64,000 nucleotides of DNA from positions 434,001 to 498,000 of the forward strand of contig NZ_CP036271.1 of assembly GCF_007745175.1 (NCBI RefSeq), given 5' to 3'. Numbering within the stretch: the first letter of the stretch is position 1; each line of letters begins with the position of its first letter. The notes under the pieces were generated by a model, which was not told the DNA's origin, made no database searches, and saw only the letters and a program-made list of their open reading frames with translations. The translations under genes were made by a program, and so were the position numbers. The DNA comes from Caulifigura coniformis (GTDB lineage Bacteria > Planctomycetota > Planctomycetia > Planctomycetales > Planctomycetaceae). Below, one piece after another: positions 1-9,302 of the stretch.

Positions 1-459
1 GACGAATACAAGATCGTCAACACCGCCTGGGATACCCACTTCGAACACTTCGAGCGACTGGGAGATGAACTGCTCCCCGGATTCGATGCCGCGGTGAGTG
101 CCCTGTTCGGCGACCTCATCGAACGCGGGCTCCTCGACGAGACCCTCGTCATGTGCCTGACGGAACACGGCCGAACGCCCAAGATCAACAACCTCGATCG
201 CGGCGGCGGCCGCGACCACTATTCGAAGTCCTACAGCGTGATGCTCGCCGGAGGCGGAATCCGCCCGGGGATGGTGCTCGGGGCGTCTGATTCGATCGGG
301 GCGTTTGTCAAAGAGCGTCCCGTCAGCCCGGAGGACATCCTGGCGACGATGTATTACCTGAAAGGCATCGATCCACAGTCGGCATCCGTCCCCAACCAGC
401 TGGGCCGGCCGATGCGGCTCACCGAGCGAGGAGAGATCATTCACGAAATACTTGCGTAA
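1..459 (+). CDS. DUF1501 family protein, C-terminal fragment
   Basis: The gene enters from the left edge of the window, in frame from base 1, and ends at TAA. The last 152 residues are visible. They align with the C-terminal third of the complete DUF1501 protein at 9303-10730: both contain an (E/Q)RGLL..TLV segment, an (H/F)GRTP motif, a GRDH motif and an AGGG(I/V) stretch. DUF1501 proteins are sulfatase-like-fold secreted proteins, common in planctomycetes and usually paired with a PSCyt1/DUF1553 gene; their substrate is unknown. The partner gene probably lies upstream of the window. Family is clear, function is not. Confidence 0.85.
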   Translation, partial: DEYKIVNTAWDTHFEHFERLGDELLPGFDAAVSALFGDLIERGLLDETLVMCLTEHGRTPKINNLDRGGGRDHYSKSYSVMLAGGGIRPGMVLGASDSIGAFVKERPVSPEDILATMYYLKGIDPQSASVPNQLGRPMRLTERGEIIHEILA

Positions 460-695
460 CAGTTTTGTAACGGCCGATTCCGCCCGGGGTTGAAGTTTCA
501 GGTGATTGCGGTCGGGGCGGAAACTTACAGGCAGGACACAAACAACTGGCGATCGGAGTACTTCGATGGACCCTGTCGCCTGACCTTGCCGGACATTTTT
601 GACTGACGGGGATTGCTTACTGCTGAAGACACTGATTTCCCGCCGCGTCCGCGGTGGAGCGTTCATACTGCCAGATTCGACTCGGGGGAGTTGTC
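460..695. other. Intergenic region with competing inverted repeats
   Basis: There is no convincing gene between the DUF1501 fragment and the DUF1559 gene. An 8-bp inverted repeat, TTCCGCCC (478-485) with GGGCGGAA (515-522), overlaps a second one, AAGTTTC (493-499) with GAAACTT (520-526). The two stems share bases, so they could be alternative structures in a leader or termination region. No T-tract follows. Regulatory function is speculative. Confidence 0.2.
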
Positions 696-1727
696 ATGCG
701 TGCAGGAAGACGACGCTATGGATTTACGCTGATCGAGCTACTCGTTGTGATCGCGATCATCGCGATCCTCATTGCCCTGCTGCTGCCCGCTGTGCAGCAG
801 GCGCGGGAAGCCGCCCGAAGGACGCAGTGCAAGAACAACCTGAAGCAGATCGGGTTGGCGCTGCATAACTATGAGTCGACGTTCAGCCTTCTTCCTCCTC
901 TGGCGTTCGGGAATGGCGGCGATGTCGGCCATCCACTCGACCCGCCGGCGTCAGGCTCCTGGGCCTGGTCGATGGCGATTCTGCCGATGATCGAGCAGGC
1001 GCCTTTGGCCAACCAGCTCAACTACGGCCCGATCACTCCGAAGCAGGCGGCCACGAATACAGCCACCCGTCCGCTGTTGTTGGGTTCGCTGGCCGCGTTT
1101 GTCTGCCCTTCCGATCCGGGAAGTCAGCTGAATCAGAATCGTCCTTTCAAGACGTTGGTCGCGGGGGTGAATCCGTTGGTGATCGCGAAGTCGAATTACC
1201 CGGCCAACAGTGGCAGCGAGAGTGGGAACTGCAGCGATAACGCCACAACCGGCAGGCCGAATCCCTGCGGCGTGTTTGTCGAAGCGAAGTCGGGGGTCTA
1301 CCCCCCATCGGTGGCGTTTCGCGAAATTGTCGACGGAATGAGCAATACGATCTTCGTCGGTGAACGTGGAAGCGGCCGGCTGCCTTCAGCGGGGCCGAAC
1401 GACAACGGTGGCTGGGCGGCTGTCTGGGCGTTCATGTTCAAAGAGTCGCAGAACGACGCTGTGGCGATGCGCGCCATCCGCGGGCTTGGGTTTTACCGCC
1501 TGTCTGATGGTGAATCGACCACCGGCGCAAAGGTGCCTGAGGAAGCTTTCAGCAGCGCGCATGCAGGAGGCATGCACTTCCTGCTGGGCGATGGAACAGT
1601 GCGATTCATCAGCCTCAACATCGACTGGCAGCCGATCGGTGGAGCCACTGCAACTCCCGTCCGGCTTCCGGGCACGTTCAATCGTCTTTGCGACAGGAAT
1701 GACGGCAATCCCGTCGGAGAGTTCTAA
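696..1727 (+). CDS. DUF1559 protein with prepilin-type N-terminus
   Basis: Protein of 343 aa. The N-terminus has a short basic leader, then [20 protein letters not shown], the type IV prepilin processing site (cleavage after G, with E at +5) followed by a hydrophobic helix. The rest is the DUF1559 (SBP_bac_10) domain and ends with the H-x-DG signature ([16 protein letters not shown]). The family is greatly expanded in planctomycetes and presumed to give surface- or envelope-located pseudopilins; the individual role is unknown. The ATG at 696 is chosen because a GGGGAG Shine-Dalgarno lies at 685-690 and the leader is of normal length; an upstream in-frame start at 654 would give an unusual leader. 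Paralogues lie at 22176-23237 (minus) and 36770-37900. Confidence 0.9.
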   Translation: MRAGRRRYGFTLIELLVVIAIIAILIALLLPAVQQAREAARRTQCKNNLKQIGLALHNYESTFSLLPPLAFGNGGDVGHPLDPPASGSWAWSMAILPMIEQAPLANQLNYGPITPKQAATNTATRPLLLGSLAAFVCPSDPGSQLNQNRPFKTLVAGVNPLVIAKSNYPANSGSESGNCSDNATTGRPNPCGVFVEAKSGVYPPSVAFREIVDGMSNTIFVGERGSGRLPSAGPNDNGGWAAVWAFMFKESQNDAVAMRAIRGLGFYRLSDGESTTGAKVPEEAFSSAHAGGMHFLLGDGTVRFISLNIDWQPIGGATATPVRLPGTFNRLCDRNDGNPVGEF

Positions 1728-1833
1728 GGCGGACTCCACGCTCCCACGGCTTTGAGGCTCGTGGGAGCCAGTTCGTGGATACCGGGATTCTCGAAACAGT
1801 CGGATTGTCGCGCGTTCTTTGTGGAGAACGGAG

Positions 1834-2379
1834 ATGGTTTGCAAAGTGAGCAAGCGGGCTGCGATCACGCTCTCGATATCGCTTGGCTGCATTGGCATGG
1901 CAGGTTGTGGCGCCGATGTCGATGGCGGCCCCGGGAGCTACGCCGCCGCGGAAAAGATGTCCCAGTCCGCACAGGAGTTCCTGAAGTCGAAGGGGGCGAC
2001 GATGACTCGCAAGCGATATCCCCCTGGCGAGGCCTGGGTCATCGACCTGAGCGGAAAAGAAGTGACCGACGAAACCTTCGATCGGCTGCAGGAGCTCGAT
2101 CATGTCGCGGAGTTGAATCTCAGCAAAACCTCGCTCACAGATGCTCATATGAAGTTGATCAACAATCCGGAGGTCGGCGGAGTTCTGGTCAGCCTTGATG
2201 TCAGCAACACAGCCGTGACCGATGCGGGCCTCAAGGAACTCACCACGCCCCGGTTCCTGATGAAGATTGCGGTGGCCGGTTCGAAGGTGTCCGAGCAGGG
2301 GCTCAAACAGTGGCAGGCTGACCGAAATGCGAATTCCAACGTGCCCAAAGGCTTCAAGGTCGTCAAAGTGATGAAGTGA
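1834..2379 (+). CDS. LRR-like lipoprotein
   Basis: Protein of 181 aa with a lipoprotein signal peptide: basic start, hydrophobic core and lipobox MAGC near residue 25. The mature part has leucine-rich-repeat-like units typical of planctomycete secreted proteins (VAELNLSKTSLTDAHMKL, LVSLDVSNTAVTDAGLKEL). It is probably a lipid-anchored protein with a protein-interaction surface; the partner is unknown. The ATG at 1834 follows GGAG at 1823-1826, which suits it better than the TTG at 1819. It lies about 106 bp downstream of the DUF1559 gene on the same strand and may be co-transcribed. Confidence 0.7.
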   Translation: MVCKVSKRAAITLSISLGCIGMAGCGADVDGGPGSYAAAEKMSQSAQEFLKSKGATMTRKRYPPGEAWVIDLSGKEVTDETFDRLQELDHVAELNLSKTSLTDAHMKLINNPEVGGVLVSLDVSNTAVTDAGLKELTTPRFLMKIAVAGSKVSEQGLKQWQADRNANSNVPKGFKVVKVMK

Positions 2380-2391
2380 AGCGCGGGGCCG

Positions 2392-5100
2392 TCATGGCCG
2401 ATCCGGTTCGAGATTCGTCGCCGCTCCGCGGCGCGGCTTCAACCGGCTGAGGAAGCTGCGGCGTTCCGCGAACAGTCGTTCGGCCACGAGTTGATGGCCG
2501 AGCGGCGTCGGGTGGTGGTCCTTCGGTCCCAGGACGATCTCTGCCGATTTTCGATCTCCCCACCAGTTTGAGAGATCGATCACCGGGAAATTTTCCTTTC
2601 CGGCAAACTGGAGCGCGATCCGCGGGTCGAACGGCAGCCCCTGCGAACTCGGCACTGGCATATATACATAGACGAGGGGAACTCCCGCCGCGTCAACGCT
2701 CTTCCGGATCCGGCGGTAGGTTAGCTCCAGGATTTCCGCGTGATGCCCGGCGATCTCGATCTGATAGATCGCCTCAGACGCATCAGGCGCAATCTTCAGC
2801 GAATCGACGAACGCCTGAAGGTCGTCATCCTCGAGCGCGACGTGATGGTTCGCCAGTTCGGAGATCCGCCCTGCCGACGTGTAAACCTCATCCTCATGGG
2901 CAAAGTAAAGGATGAGGTCCGGGCGGAATGCCAGGACTTTATGCTCGATCTGGGCGCGACGATGAACCGGTGAGTAATGTCCGACGCCGAAGTTGAGGAC
3001 TTCAATCCGTCGGTCTGAGGGGGATAGATCGGCATTCAACCTGGCCTCGAGAATCCGGGTGAACGTTTCATCATCCCCCACACCGAAACCCATCAGCAGG
3101 CTCGATCCTACGGTCGCGATCCTGATGGTGGCAGGATCCGCAGCCAGACTTCGTTCGCGGTCCCGCATGCCCCAGCGATTGATGGTGATCGGTTTATTGT
3201 TCCACGAGCCTCGCCAGCCGGGGATCAACTCGAGTTCCAGCACGTCATTTCTGCGGCGGATCATGTCGCCGAAATCGATCGCAAGCTGATAGGGGGCCAG
3301 ATCTCCCGCCTGGTGGTAGGGCCGCGACTGCGGGTTCGAGGCGTTGAGCTGCTCGTAGTACCCATCGACCACTGCCATCGCCTCTCCAGGGGCCAGCCGT
3401 TCGCTCTGCAGCCGACGGATCCATTCGCCATTCTTTCCGAGCAGATCGACTGGTCCTGCTGGAACCGAGAACAGAACGATGGGGACGAGCGCCGCGATGT
3501 GAAGACCAGCCTGCCGTTCGAAGCTCGGGGAGACCGGCCGGACTGCTGCGGCCCGCGCACGAACCCGCAGAAAAACCCTGGCTGCAGTGAGAACGACAAA
3601 CACCAGCAAGGTGGCTCCGACGATCCTGACAGCCTCGCCCGTTTCGATCGGATGCGTCTTGACCACATAGAGCAGGTAGCGAAACGTCTCCCGGTTCGTC
3701 CAACTGGCCCAGAACAGGCTCACCAGCAGGAAGGTCGACATGATCTGGAGCGACCGCACGGCTGCCGTCCCCCACGTGGCCGGATCCACCTGCTTCCGAG
3801 GCAAACATGCCCGGCGGTAATCCAGGACCGCGTTCCCCGCGACGAGCACTCCCACTGCCAGCCACATCACGCCATCGGCTGCATGGAACGGGAAAAGTCC
3901 GATCAGCCAGAACGTCTGCCAGGAATGAGCGATCCACGTCCACGCAAACACCCACACCACCGCCACCGCGATCGCAATTTCATCGCGACGCTGGCCCTCG
4001 ATCGAGAGGTGAGACCGGATTCGGAAGTATGCCGGATAGAAGAAGATCTTCGTCAGAAAATCCTTCCAGTAAATGTTGATCCGTCGCCAGATTTCGCTGA
4101 AGCTCGCCGCCAGAAAGTAATGGTCGTGCGTCCGGGGCAGGTTCCACCCGAACAGGTGCAGCATCCCGCAGATGATGTGGAAGTGCCCCGACACCCGCAG
4201 ATAGAGCGCGTAGTTCGCCGCCAGGTACAACAGCACTTCGCCCGGCGTCCGCACGGCCAGCGGCGACGGCAGCACCTCGTATTTGATCACCCGGTACAGG
4301 AACAGGTGCAACAGGCCCGCCGTGATCCAGTGCACGCCGGTCTGGTAGATCGCCCGCGGCTCATCGTTGTACCACGTCTCCCGGAACACCTTCGCATCGA
4401 CCACCGGAAACAGTGGAAAAAACACGTTGGGCAGCATCAGGAAATAGCCCGCGGTCTCGGCCCACGTCCGGCTCGAACGCTCCTTCCGCTCCACGTGCAG
4501 CCATGAAATCATGCGGAACATGAACATCGAACCGACCACCGGCCAGTACGCCGCCGTCGAGTTCGATCGCAGCCACGTGAACAGCGCCGCCAGCGCCAGG
4601 ATCAGCACGACCCGCGGCCCGAATCCAATCGGCAGGAGGGCTGCGGCAATCAGCGAACCGGCCACGGACAGGGCAAGTCCGACATCGGACCACCCTTCGA
4701 GCGAGGCCAGCGCCGGAACGCCCGCTGGCTGCATGACGCCAAGGACGGCCACGAGGCCCATGAGCGACACCGCGAGAAACCAGGCGTGCCGGAATCGCGG
4801 TGGAAGCTGCACGTTCACGACGAACCCGCCCAGCACGACGAGCATGGCGAACAGCAGGTGACGCTGCTCCTCCAGTTCGAACTGCCACACGAGGATCGTC
4901 GCGAGCGCCAGTTGCAGGAGGATCAGCGCCAGGTCGCGGCCGGCGATGGGCGCGGCGGAGAAATCGGGGCGCCGTCGGGGCGGCCTCCGGGCGGCTCCGG
5001 GGGGGGATGCCGGGGGCGCGGTCGACAGGGCATGCCCGTCGATCTCGGCCGGAACGGCGGGAATCGCAGCCGCGGGAATATCCGGCGAGGCGTCCGGCAT
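2392..5100 (-). CDS. MBOAT-family O-acyltransferase fused to SGNH hydrolase domain
   Basis: Protein of 902 aa. After a Pro/Ala-rich cytosolic N-terminus come about ten hydrophobic segments. The central part resembles the AlgI-type MBOAT core: SFSEIWRRINIYWKDFL matches the FREFWRRWHISL-type signature, and IAHSWQTFWLIG sits where MBOATs carry their conserved His. From about residue 645 a soluble SGNH-like domain begins: block I is IRIATVGSSLLMGFGV, and the C-terminal block is GPKDHHPTPLGHQL, containing the D-x-x-H-P catalytic arrangement. MBOAT plus SGNH normally means O-acetylation of an exported polysaccharide, usually as two proteins; here both are in one chain. The glycan is unknown. The GDS of block I is GSS here. 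The gene diverges from the sigma factor at 5245. Confidence 0.75.
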   Translation of the reverse strand: MPDASPDIPAAAIPAVPAEIDGHALSTAPPASPPGAARRPPRRRPDFSAAPIAGRDLALILLQLALATILVWQFELEEQRHLLFAMLVVLGGFVVNVQLPPRFRHAWFLAVSLMGLVAVLGVMQPAGVPALASLEGWSDVGLALSVAGSLIAAALLPIGFGPRVVLILALAALFTWLRSNSTAAYWPVVGSMFMFRMISWLHVERKERSSRTWAETAGYFLMLPNVFFPLFPVVDAKVFRETWYNDEPRAIYQTGVHWITAGLLHLFLYRVIKYEVLPSPLAVRTPGEVLLYLAANYALYLRVSGHFHIICGMLHLFGWNLPRTHDHYFLAASFSEIWRRINIYWKDFLTKIFFYPAYFRIRSHLSIEGQRRDEIAIAVAVVWVFAWTWIAHSWQTFWLIGLFPFHAADGVMWLAVGVLVAGNAVLDYRRACLPRKQVDPATWGTAAVRSLQIMSTFLLVSLFWASWTNRETFRYLLYVVKTHPIETGEAVRIVGATLLVFVVLTAARVFLRVRARAAAVRPVSPSFERQAGLHIAALVPIVLFSVPAGPVDLLGKNGEWIRRLQSERLAPGEAMAVVDGYYEQLNASNPQSRPYHQAGDLAPYQLAIDFGDMIRRRNDVLELELIPGWRGSWNNKPITINRWGMRDRERSLAADPATIRIATVGSSLLMGFGVGDDETFTRILEARLNADLSPSDRRIEVLNFGVGHYSPVHRRAQIEHKVLAFRPDLILYFAHEDEVYTSAGRISELANHHVALEDDDLQAFVDSLKIAPDASEAIYQIEIAGHHAEILELTYRRIRKSVDAAGVPLVYVYMPVPSSQGLPFDPRIALQFAGKENFPVIDLSNWWGDRKSAEIVLGPKDHHPTPLGHQLVAERLFAERRSFLSRLKPRRGAATNLEPDRP

Positions 5101-5244
5101 CGAGGGGGCTCGGATTGAGCGCGGCGGCGCCGCAGGGGAGACTGAAACGACTCTACAGTCGTCGTCGAGGGATGTTGAGTGCAGCCGTGGCGCTGCCGGC
5201 GGATTTCTCGTGTAACACAGTCCCGGCGGGCGTGTTCATGTTTG

Positions 5245-5802
5245 ATGAAGGAGTCGCCACTGCCTGCCGATGAACGGCCACGCCAGGAAGACGAGCAGGG
5301 CCAGTGGATCGCCCGGACGGTTCAGCCTGCGCTGGCATTTGCCATCACGCTGGTCCGGAACAGGCATGATGCGGAAGACATCGTCCAGGAGTGTTATCGG
5401 AAGCTGCTGGCGCGGTCAGGCCACTACAACCTCCCGCGCGACGGCGTGAAGCTGCTCTACAAGTCGATCACGAACGCCGCCATCAATCATGTTCAGCGCC
5501 GTCCTGCAACGAGGACCAGCGACGACCTCGGCGATGTCGCCTTTCCACCACATGCCCAGGATGGACAACCACCGGAAGCCCGGCTGCTCGAGCAGGAACT
5601 CGAAAGCGCGATCGAGCAGGCCCTCGCCCAGCTGCCGGTGAATCAGCGAGCCGTGCTGGAACTCTCCGGCCTGGGGCATTCGCTGCTCGATGTCGCGGAG
5701 ATCCTGAATATCAGTCACGGAAACGCCCGCGTGCTTCTGCATCGGGCCCGGCAGAGCGTCGCGGCGAAATTGAAGGTGTTTCGAGAAGGAGAAGTGAGTT
5801 GA
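5245..5802 (+). CDS. ECF-type RNA polymerase sigma factor
   Basis: Protein of 185 aa with the two-domain ECF layout. Region 2 contains NRHDAEDIVQECYRKLL (core binding and -10 recognition). Region 4 contains LPVNQRAVLELSGLGHSLLDVAEILNIS followed by a helix-turn-helix tail (VLLHRARQSVAAKL). I chose ATG 5245; a GTG at 5179 would add 22 residues of unlikely composition. The stop codon overlaps the TTG start of the next gene (TTGA), so the two are translationally coupled. Such pairs usually control neighbouring envelope or catabolic genes, here plausibly the PSCyt1/DUF1501 cluster downstream. Confidence 0.85.
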   Translation: MKESPLPADERPRQEDEQGQWIARTVQPALAFAITLVRNRHDAEDIVQECYRKLLARSGHYNLPRDGVKLLYKSITNAAINHVQRRPATRTSDDLGDVAFPPHAQDGQPPEARLLEQELESAIEQALAQLPVNQRAVLELSGLGHSLLDVAEILNISHGNARVLLHRARQSVAAKLKVFREGEVS

Positions 5803-6704
5803 CCCCCCCGCCATCGGACACACCTGATCCCATCGACGATCTCGTCGGCGATTACCTCCGTCGCGTCGCCGGGCAGACGGATGCCGGACCGCTGCTCGAG
5901 CGGATCGAAGCCGACCGGCGGCTGACGCTCTCGGCCACCGAGTCGCCCCGCGCCTCGTCGTCCCGTTCCCTGAGCCGCTCCGCGGCCTGGGGGCTGATCG
6001 CCGCCGTCATGCTGGTCGCATTCCTCGGAGGCCGGTACTTCGACACCAGTTCCGTCCAGGCCGCCACTCTGCTGAAGAACGTGCGGACGGTGCACCGGCG
6101 AAGCGTCGATCGCTGTTACCTGGTGCAGCATGCCCCGGAGTCACGGTCCGGCGGACAGCCACCGTCCGAAGGTTCGGAGAGTCTGCTCTGGACGCGCGGG
6201 GATCATTTCTGGTCCGACGCCGTCGTCGGCTCCTCGCGCATCAAGATCGGTCGCGATGCCTCGGGCACGATCTGGCTGTCCTCCTCCCCGCAGAAGGGAA
6301 TCCGGTTCCAGGCGAACAGCAGCGCGATTCCCAGGGAGCTGACAACGCTCTGCCAGATCAGTTCGCTGACGGTTCCTGTCCTCGTCGACGAAGTGCTGAC
6401 CGACTTCGATATCAACACGGATGGCCCGTCCGATCGCCCGGACGGACGCCGCAGCGTCATCTGGGCGCGCCTGAAGAACGGACGCTCACATTCCTTCCTT
6501 TCCGCCGCCATGCTCGAGGTCGACGTCGAACGAAACCTCCTCGTCCGGCTCGTGCTCTGGCTGCATCAGCCCAAAGGCCCCGGCGGAACCGTCACCTACA
6601 CGCTGATCGACCGCCCCGCCCCCGGTCTGCAGAGCTACCGGCTTGAGTCGCACCTCGATGCGGATGCTGTGATCGAAGACAAGTCGTTCAAGTCGTCGAA
6701 GTAG
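5799..6704 (+). CDS. Single-pass membrane protein coupled to ECF sigma factor (anti-sigma-like)
   Basis: Protein of 301 aa. The TTG start at 5799 overlaps the TGA of the sigma gene by three bases, with a purine-rich GAGAAGGAGAAG Shine-Dalgarno at 5782-5793. The first about 65 residues are cytosolic, with an acidic DPIDDLVGDYLRRVAG segment typical of planctomycete anti-sigma-like proteins. One transmembrane helix follows (AAWGLIAAVMLVAFLGG), then about 220 exported residues without a domain I recognise. Position, coupling and topology argue for an anti-sigma factor or sensor; no ZAS motif (H-x3-C-x2-C) is visible, so the mechanism would be different. Function is inferred from context. Confidence 0.6.
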   Translation: MTPPPSDTPDPIDDLVGDYLRRVAGQTDAGPLLERIEADRRLTLSATESPRASSSRSLSRSAAWGLIAAVMLVAFLGGRYFDTSSVQAATLLKNVRTVHRRSVDRCYLVQHAPESRSGGQPPSEGSESLLWTRGDHFWSDAVVGSSRIKIGRDASGTIWLSSSPQKGIRFQANSSAIPRELTTLCQISSLTVPVLVDEVLTDFDINTDGPSDRPDGRRSVIWARLKNGRSHSFLSAAMLEVDVERNLLVRLVLWLHQPKGPGGTVTYTLIDRPAPGLQSYRLESHLDADAVIEDKSFKSSK

Positions 6705-6775
6705 CACGTTGGATGGCGACCGCCAGGAAGGCGGCCGGAGTGACCACGCTCGGTATCGCTGAGGATGCTTTGAAA

Positions 6776-9247
6776 ATGATGCGATCTTCGCTGCTCCTGC
6801 TCACTCTCGGCCTGCTTCTGGCGGCTCCCGCCGCGGCGGAAGACAAGTCGTCTCCGCCCATCGATCCGGCAGGGATCACCTTCTTCGAGACAAAGATTCG
6901 CCCCGTTCTGGTGCAGCATTGCTACAGCTGCCATTCGCAGGAATCAGGAAAAGCGGAAGGAGAGCTTCGCGTCGACTCACGGGACGCCATCCGCAAGGGG
7001 GGCGATCGCGGACCGGCCGTCGTTCCGGGCGACCCGGCCTCGAGCTGGTTGTTGATCGCCGCCGCACATAAAGACGACGATCTGAAGATGCCGCCCAAGG
7101 CCGAGCGTTTGTCCGACGCCGCGCTGGCGGATCTCAGGAAGTGGATTGAGATGGGCGCGCCCGATCCGCGCGACGCCGCGTCCGCGTCGAAGCTCGCGAA
7201 AAAGGAATTCTGGGCCAGCCGGCCCATCGCCGAAGTGTCTCCTCCCGCCGTGAAGGACGGCGATTGGTCGAAAGGACCGATCGATCAGTTCGTGCTGGCG
7301 AAGCTCGAGGCCGAAGGGCTCGCTCCTTCCCCTGACGCGTCCCGCCCGACCCTCCTTCGCCGGCTCTATTTCGATCTCACCGGCCTCCCGCCGGGCCCGG
7401 CCGATCTCGCCCGCTTCCTTCAGCGATGCGACGCCGACGGCGAGGATGCGTCGCTGGCCGCCGAAGTCGATTCCCTGCTGACGACGGCGCAGTTCGGCGA
7501 GCACTGGGGACGGCACTGGCTCGACGTCGCGCGGTTCGCGGAATCGAGCGGCAAGGAAGCCAACATCACGTTCCCCTATGCCTGGCGCTACCGCGACTAT
7601 GTCATCGACAGCGTCACGGCCGATGTCCCTTACGACCGCTTTCTGCAGGAGCAGATTGCCGGTGACCTCCTGCCAGCCGCCAATGACGCCGATCGGGCCC
7701 GGCTGTGGATCGCCACTGCCTTCCTCGCGATCGGTCCCAAGAATCTCGATGAAGGCAACGAGCCGCAGTTTACGGCGGATCTGATCGACGAACAGATCGA
7801 CACCGTCACGCGGGCCGTGCTTTCGAATTCCGTGGCGTGCGCCCGCTGCCACGACCACAAGTTCGATCCCTTCTCCATGGAAGACTACTACGGTCTCGCC
7901 GGAGTGTTCCGCAGCACGAAGACGTATTTCGGCACGGCTGTCTCGCCGTCCAACCGCGTTGGAGGCGATCCGCTGGTCCTTCCGAAGGTCGAAGGACAGA
8001 AGGTTTTGCATGCCTCGATTCCGGCAAAGAAGGTCGAAGACCTGAAGGCGAAGCTGGCGGCCCTCCGGAAAGAAGAAGAGGAAAAGAAGGCCGCGTCGTG
8101 GAAGGCGATCCTGGAGAAGCGCGACGCCAGCGGCATCTACACCCTGCAGGACGCCCTGCGGATCTTCTGGCAGACCGGCGGCATCGAAGGAGAACTCGAA
8201 CGCGTCTCCGACACGGGCGAAGCCCTGCCGCTCACGATGGGGGCGAAGGACGCCACGGAGATCAAGGACTCTCCGCTGTACGAGCGGGGTGACGTCGCGC
8301 GGGCGAAGGGGTCCGTGCCGCGGGCGATTCCCGCTTCCCTCCGTTTTGAAGGCTGCGAACCGATCCCCGCCGATCAGAGCGGCCGCCTGCAGGTCGCCCA
8401 CTGGCTGACCAGTCCACAGAACCCGATCACGCCGCGCGTGTTCGTCAACCGCGTCTGGCATCACCTGATCGGCGCGGGCCTGGTCAAGTCCGTCGACAAC
8501 TTCGGCTCGACCGGCGATCTGCCGAGCCATCCGGAACTGCTTGACCACCTCGCGTCCCGTTTCGTGAATGAAGGCTGGTCGCTGAAGAAACTCGTGCGGC
8601 AGATCGTCCTCTCGAGGACGTATCGGCAGTCATCGCAATTCCGTCGGGATGCGTTCGACAAAGACCCCGACAATCGCCTGGTCTGGCGGGCTGCAAAGCG
8701 CCGGCTGACCGCCGAAGCGATTCGGGATGCCATGCTGGCCACATCGGGTGAGCTCGATCCGGCCCGTCCCGACGGTTCGCTCGTCGGACGCGTGATCGGG
8801 GATCGGCCTGTGTCGCTGGTCGGCCTCGATGCGCGGCTGCCGAAGGATCTCGATGGATCGACCCAGCGCAGCGTTTATCTGCCCGTCATTCGGGATCGGC
8901 TGCCCGACATCCTCGAACTGTTTGACTTCGCAGAACCGAGCCTCGTCACCGGCGAGCGCGAGACCACGAACGTTCCGACCCAGGCGCTCTACCTGATGAA
9001 CAGCCCCTTCGTGATCGCGCGCGCGAAGGCGTTCGCAGGACGACTTCAGGAAGCCACCTCATCGCCCGACGAGCAGGTCACCCAGGCGTTCCAGCTCTGC
9101 TTCGGCCGCGACCCCTTACCCGAAGAGAAGGCACGAGCGTCCGCCTTCCTCAGCCAGCCAGTGCAGGCGAAGGACGAATCGTTCGGAGTTCTGGAGGTCT
9201 TCTGTCAGTCGATGCTGTCGACGGCCGAATTTCGAAACCTCGACTGA
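6776..9247 (+). CDS. PSCyt1 / DUF1549 / DUF1553 domain protein
   Basis: Protein of 823 aa. A signal peptide (LLLLTLGLLLAAPAAA) is followed by a planctomycete cytochrome C domain with one CxxCH heme site (HCYSCHS), then DUF1549 (WGRHWLDVARFAESSG; conserved CARCHDHKFDP) and DUF1553 (NPITPRVFVNRVWHHLIGAGLV; LSRTYRQSS). A charged Lys/Glu-rich helical linker (LKAKLAALRKEEEEKK) separates the last two. These proteins occur with DUF1501 proteins or sulfatases in planctomycetes and are thought to take part in periplasmic polysaccharide breakdown with electron transfer; the reaction is not established. ATG 6776 is preferred over 6713 because it starts a normal signal peptide and has GAGGA at 6761-6765. 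A DUF1501 partner follows after 55 bp. Confidence 0.9.
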   Translation: MMRSSLLLLTLGLLLAAPAAAEDKSSPPIDPAGITFFETKIRPVLVQHCYSCHSQESGKAEGELRVDSRDAIRKGGDRGPAVVPGDPASSWLLIAAAHKDDDLKMPPKAERLSDAALADLRKWIEMGAPDPRDAASASKLAKKEFWASRPIAEVSPPAVKDGDWSKGPIDQFVLAKLEAEGLAPSPDASRPTLLRRLYFDLTGLPPGPADLARFLQRCDADGEDASLAAEVDSLLTTAQFGEHWGRHWLDVARFAESSGKEANITFPYAWRYRDYVIDSVTADVPYDRFLQEQIAGDLLPAANDADRARLWIATAFLAIGPKNLDEGNEPQFTADLIDEQIDTVTRAVLSNSVACARCHDHKFDPFSMEDYYGLAGVFRSTKTYFGTAVSPSNRVGGDPLVLPKVEGQKVLHASIPAKKVEDLKAKLAALRKEEEEKKAASWKAILEKRDASGIYTLQDALRIFWQTGGIEGELERVSDTGEALPLTMGAKDATEIKDSPLYERGDVARAKGSVPRAIPASLRFEGCEPIPADQSGRLQVAHWLTSPQNPITPRVFVNRVWHHLIGAGLVKSVDNFGSTGDLPSHPELLDHLASRFVNEGWSLKKLVRQIVLSRTYRQSSQFRRDAFDKDPDNRLVWRAAKRRLTAEAIRDAMLATSGELDPARPDGSLVGRVIGDRPVSLVGLDARLPKDLDGSTQRSVYLPVIRDRLPDILELFDFAEPSLVTGERETTNVPTQALYLMNSPFVIARAKAFAGRLQEATSSPDEQVTQAFQLCFGRDPLPEEKARASAFLSQPVQAKDESFGVLEVFCQSMLSTAEFRNLD

Positions 9248-9302
9248 TCCCCGCTCGGGCGTCCCCCAGACCGCAATTCACATCCCTATCACGGATCCGA
9301 CC

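Noticed and set aside
5212-5235. GTAAC followed by CGTG as an ECF autoregulatory promoter before the sigma gene
   Set aside because: The spacing and boxes are only vaguely like an ECF promoter, and no second copy was seen to support it.
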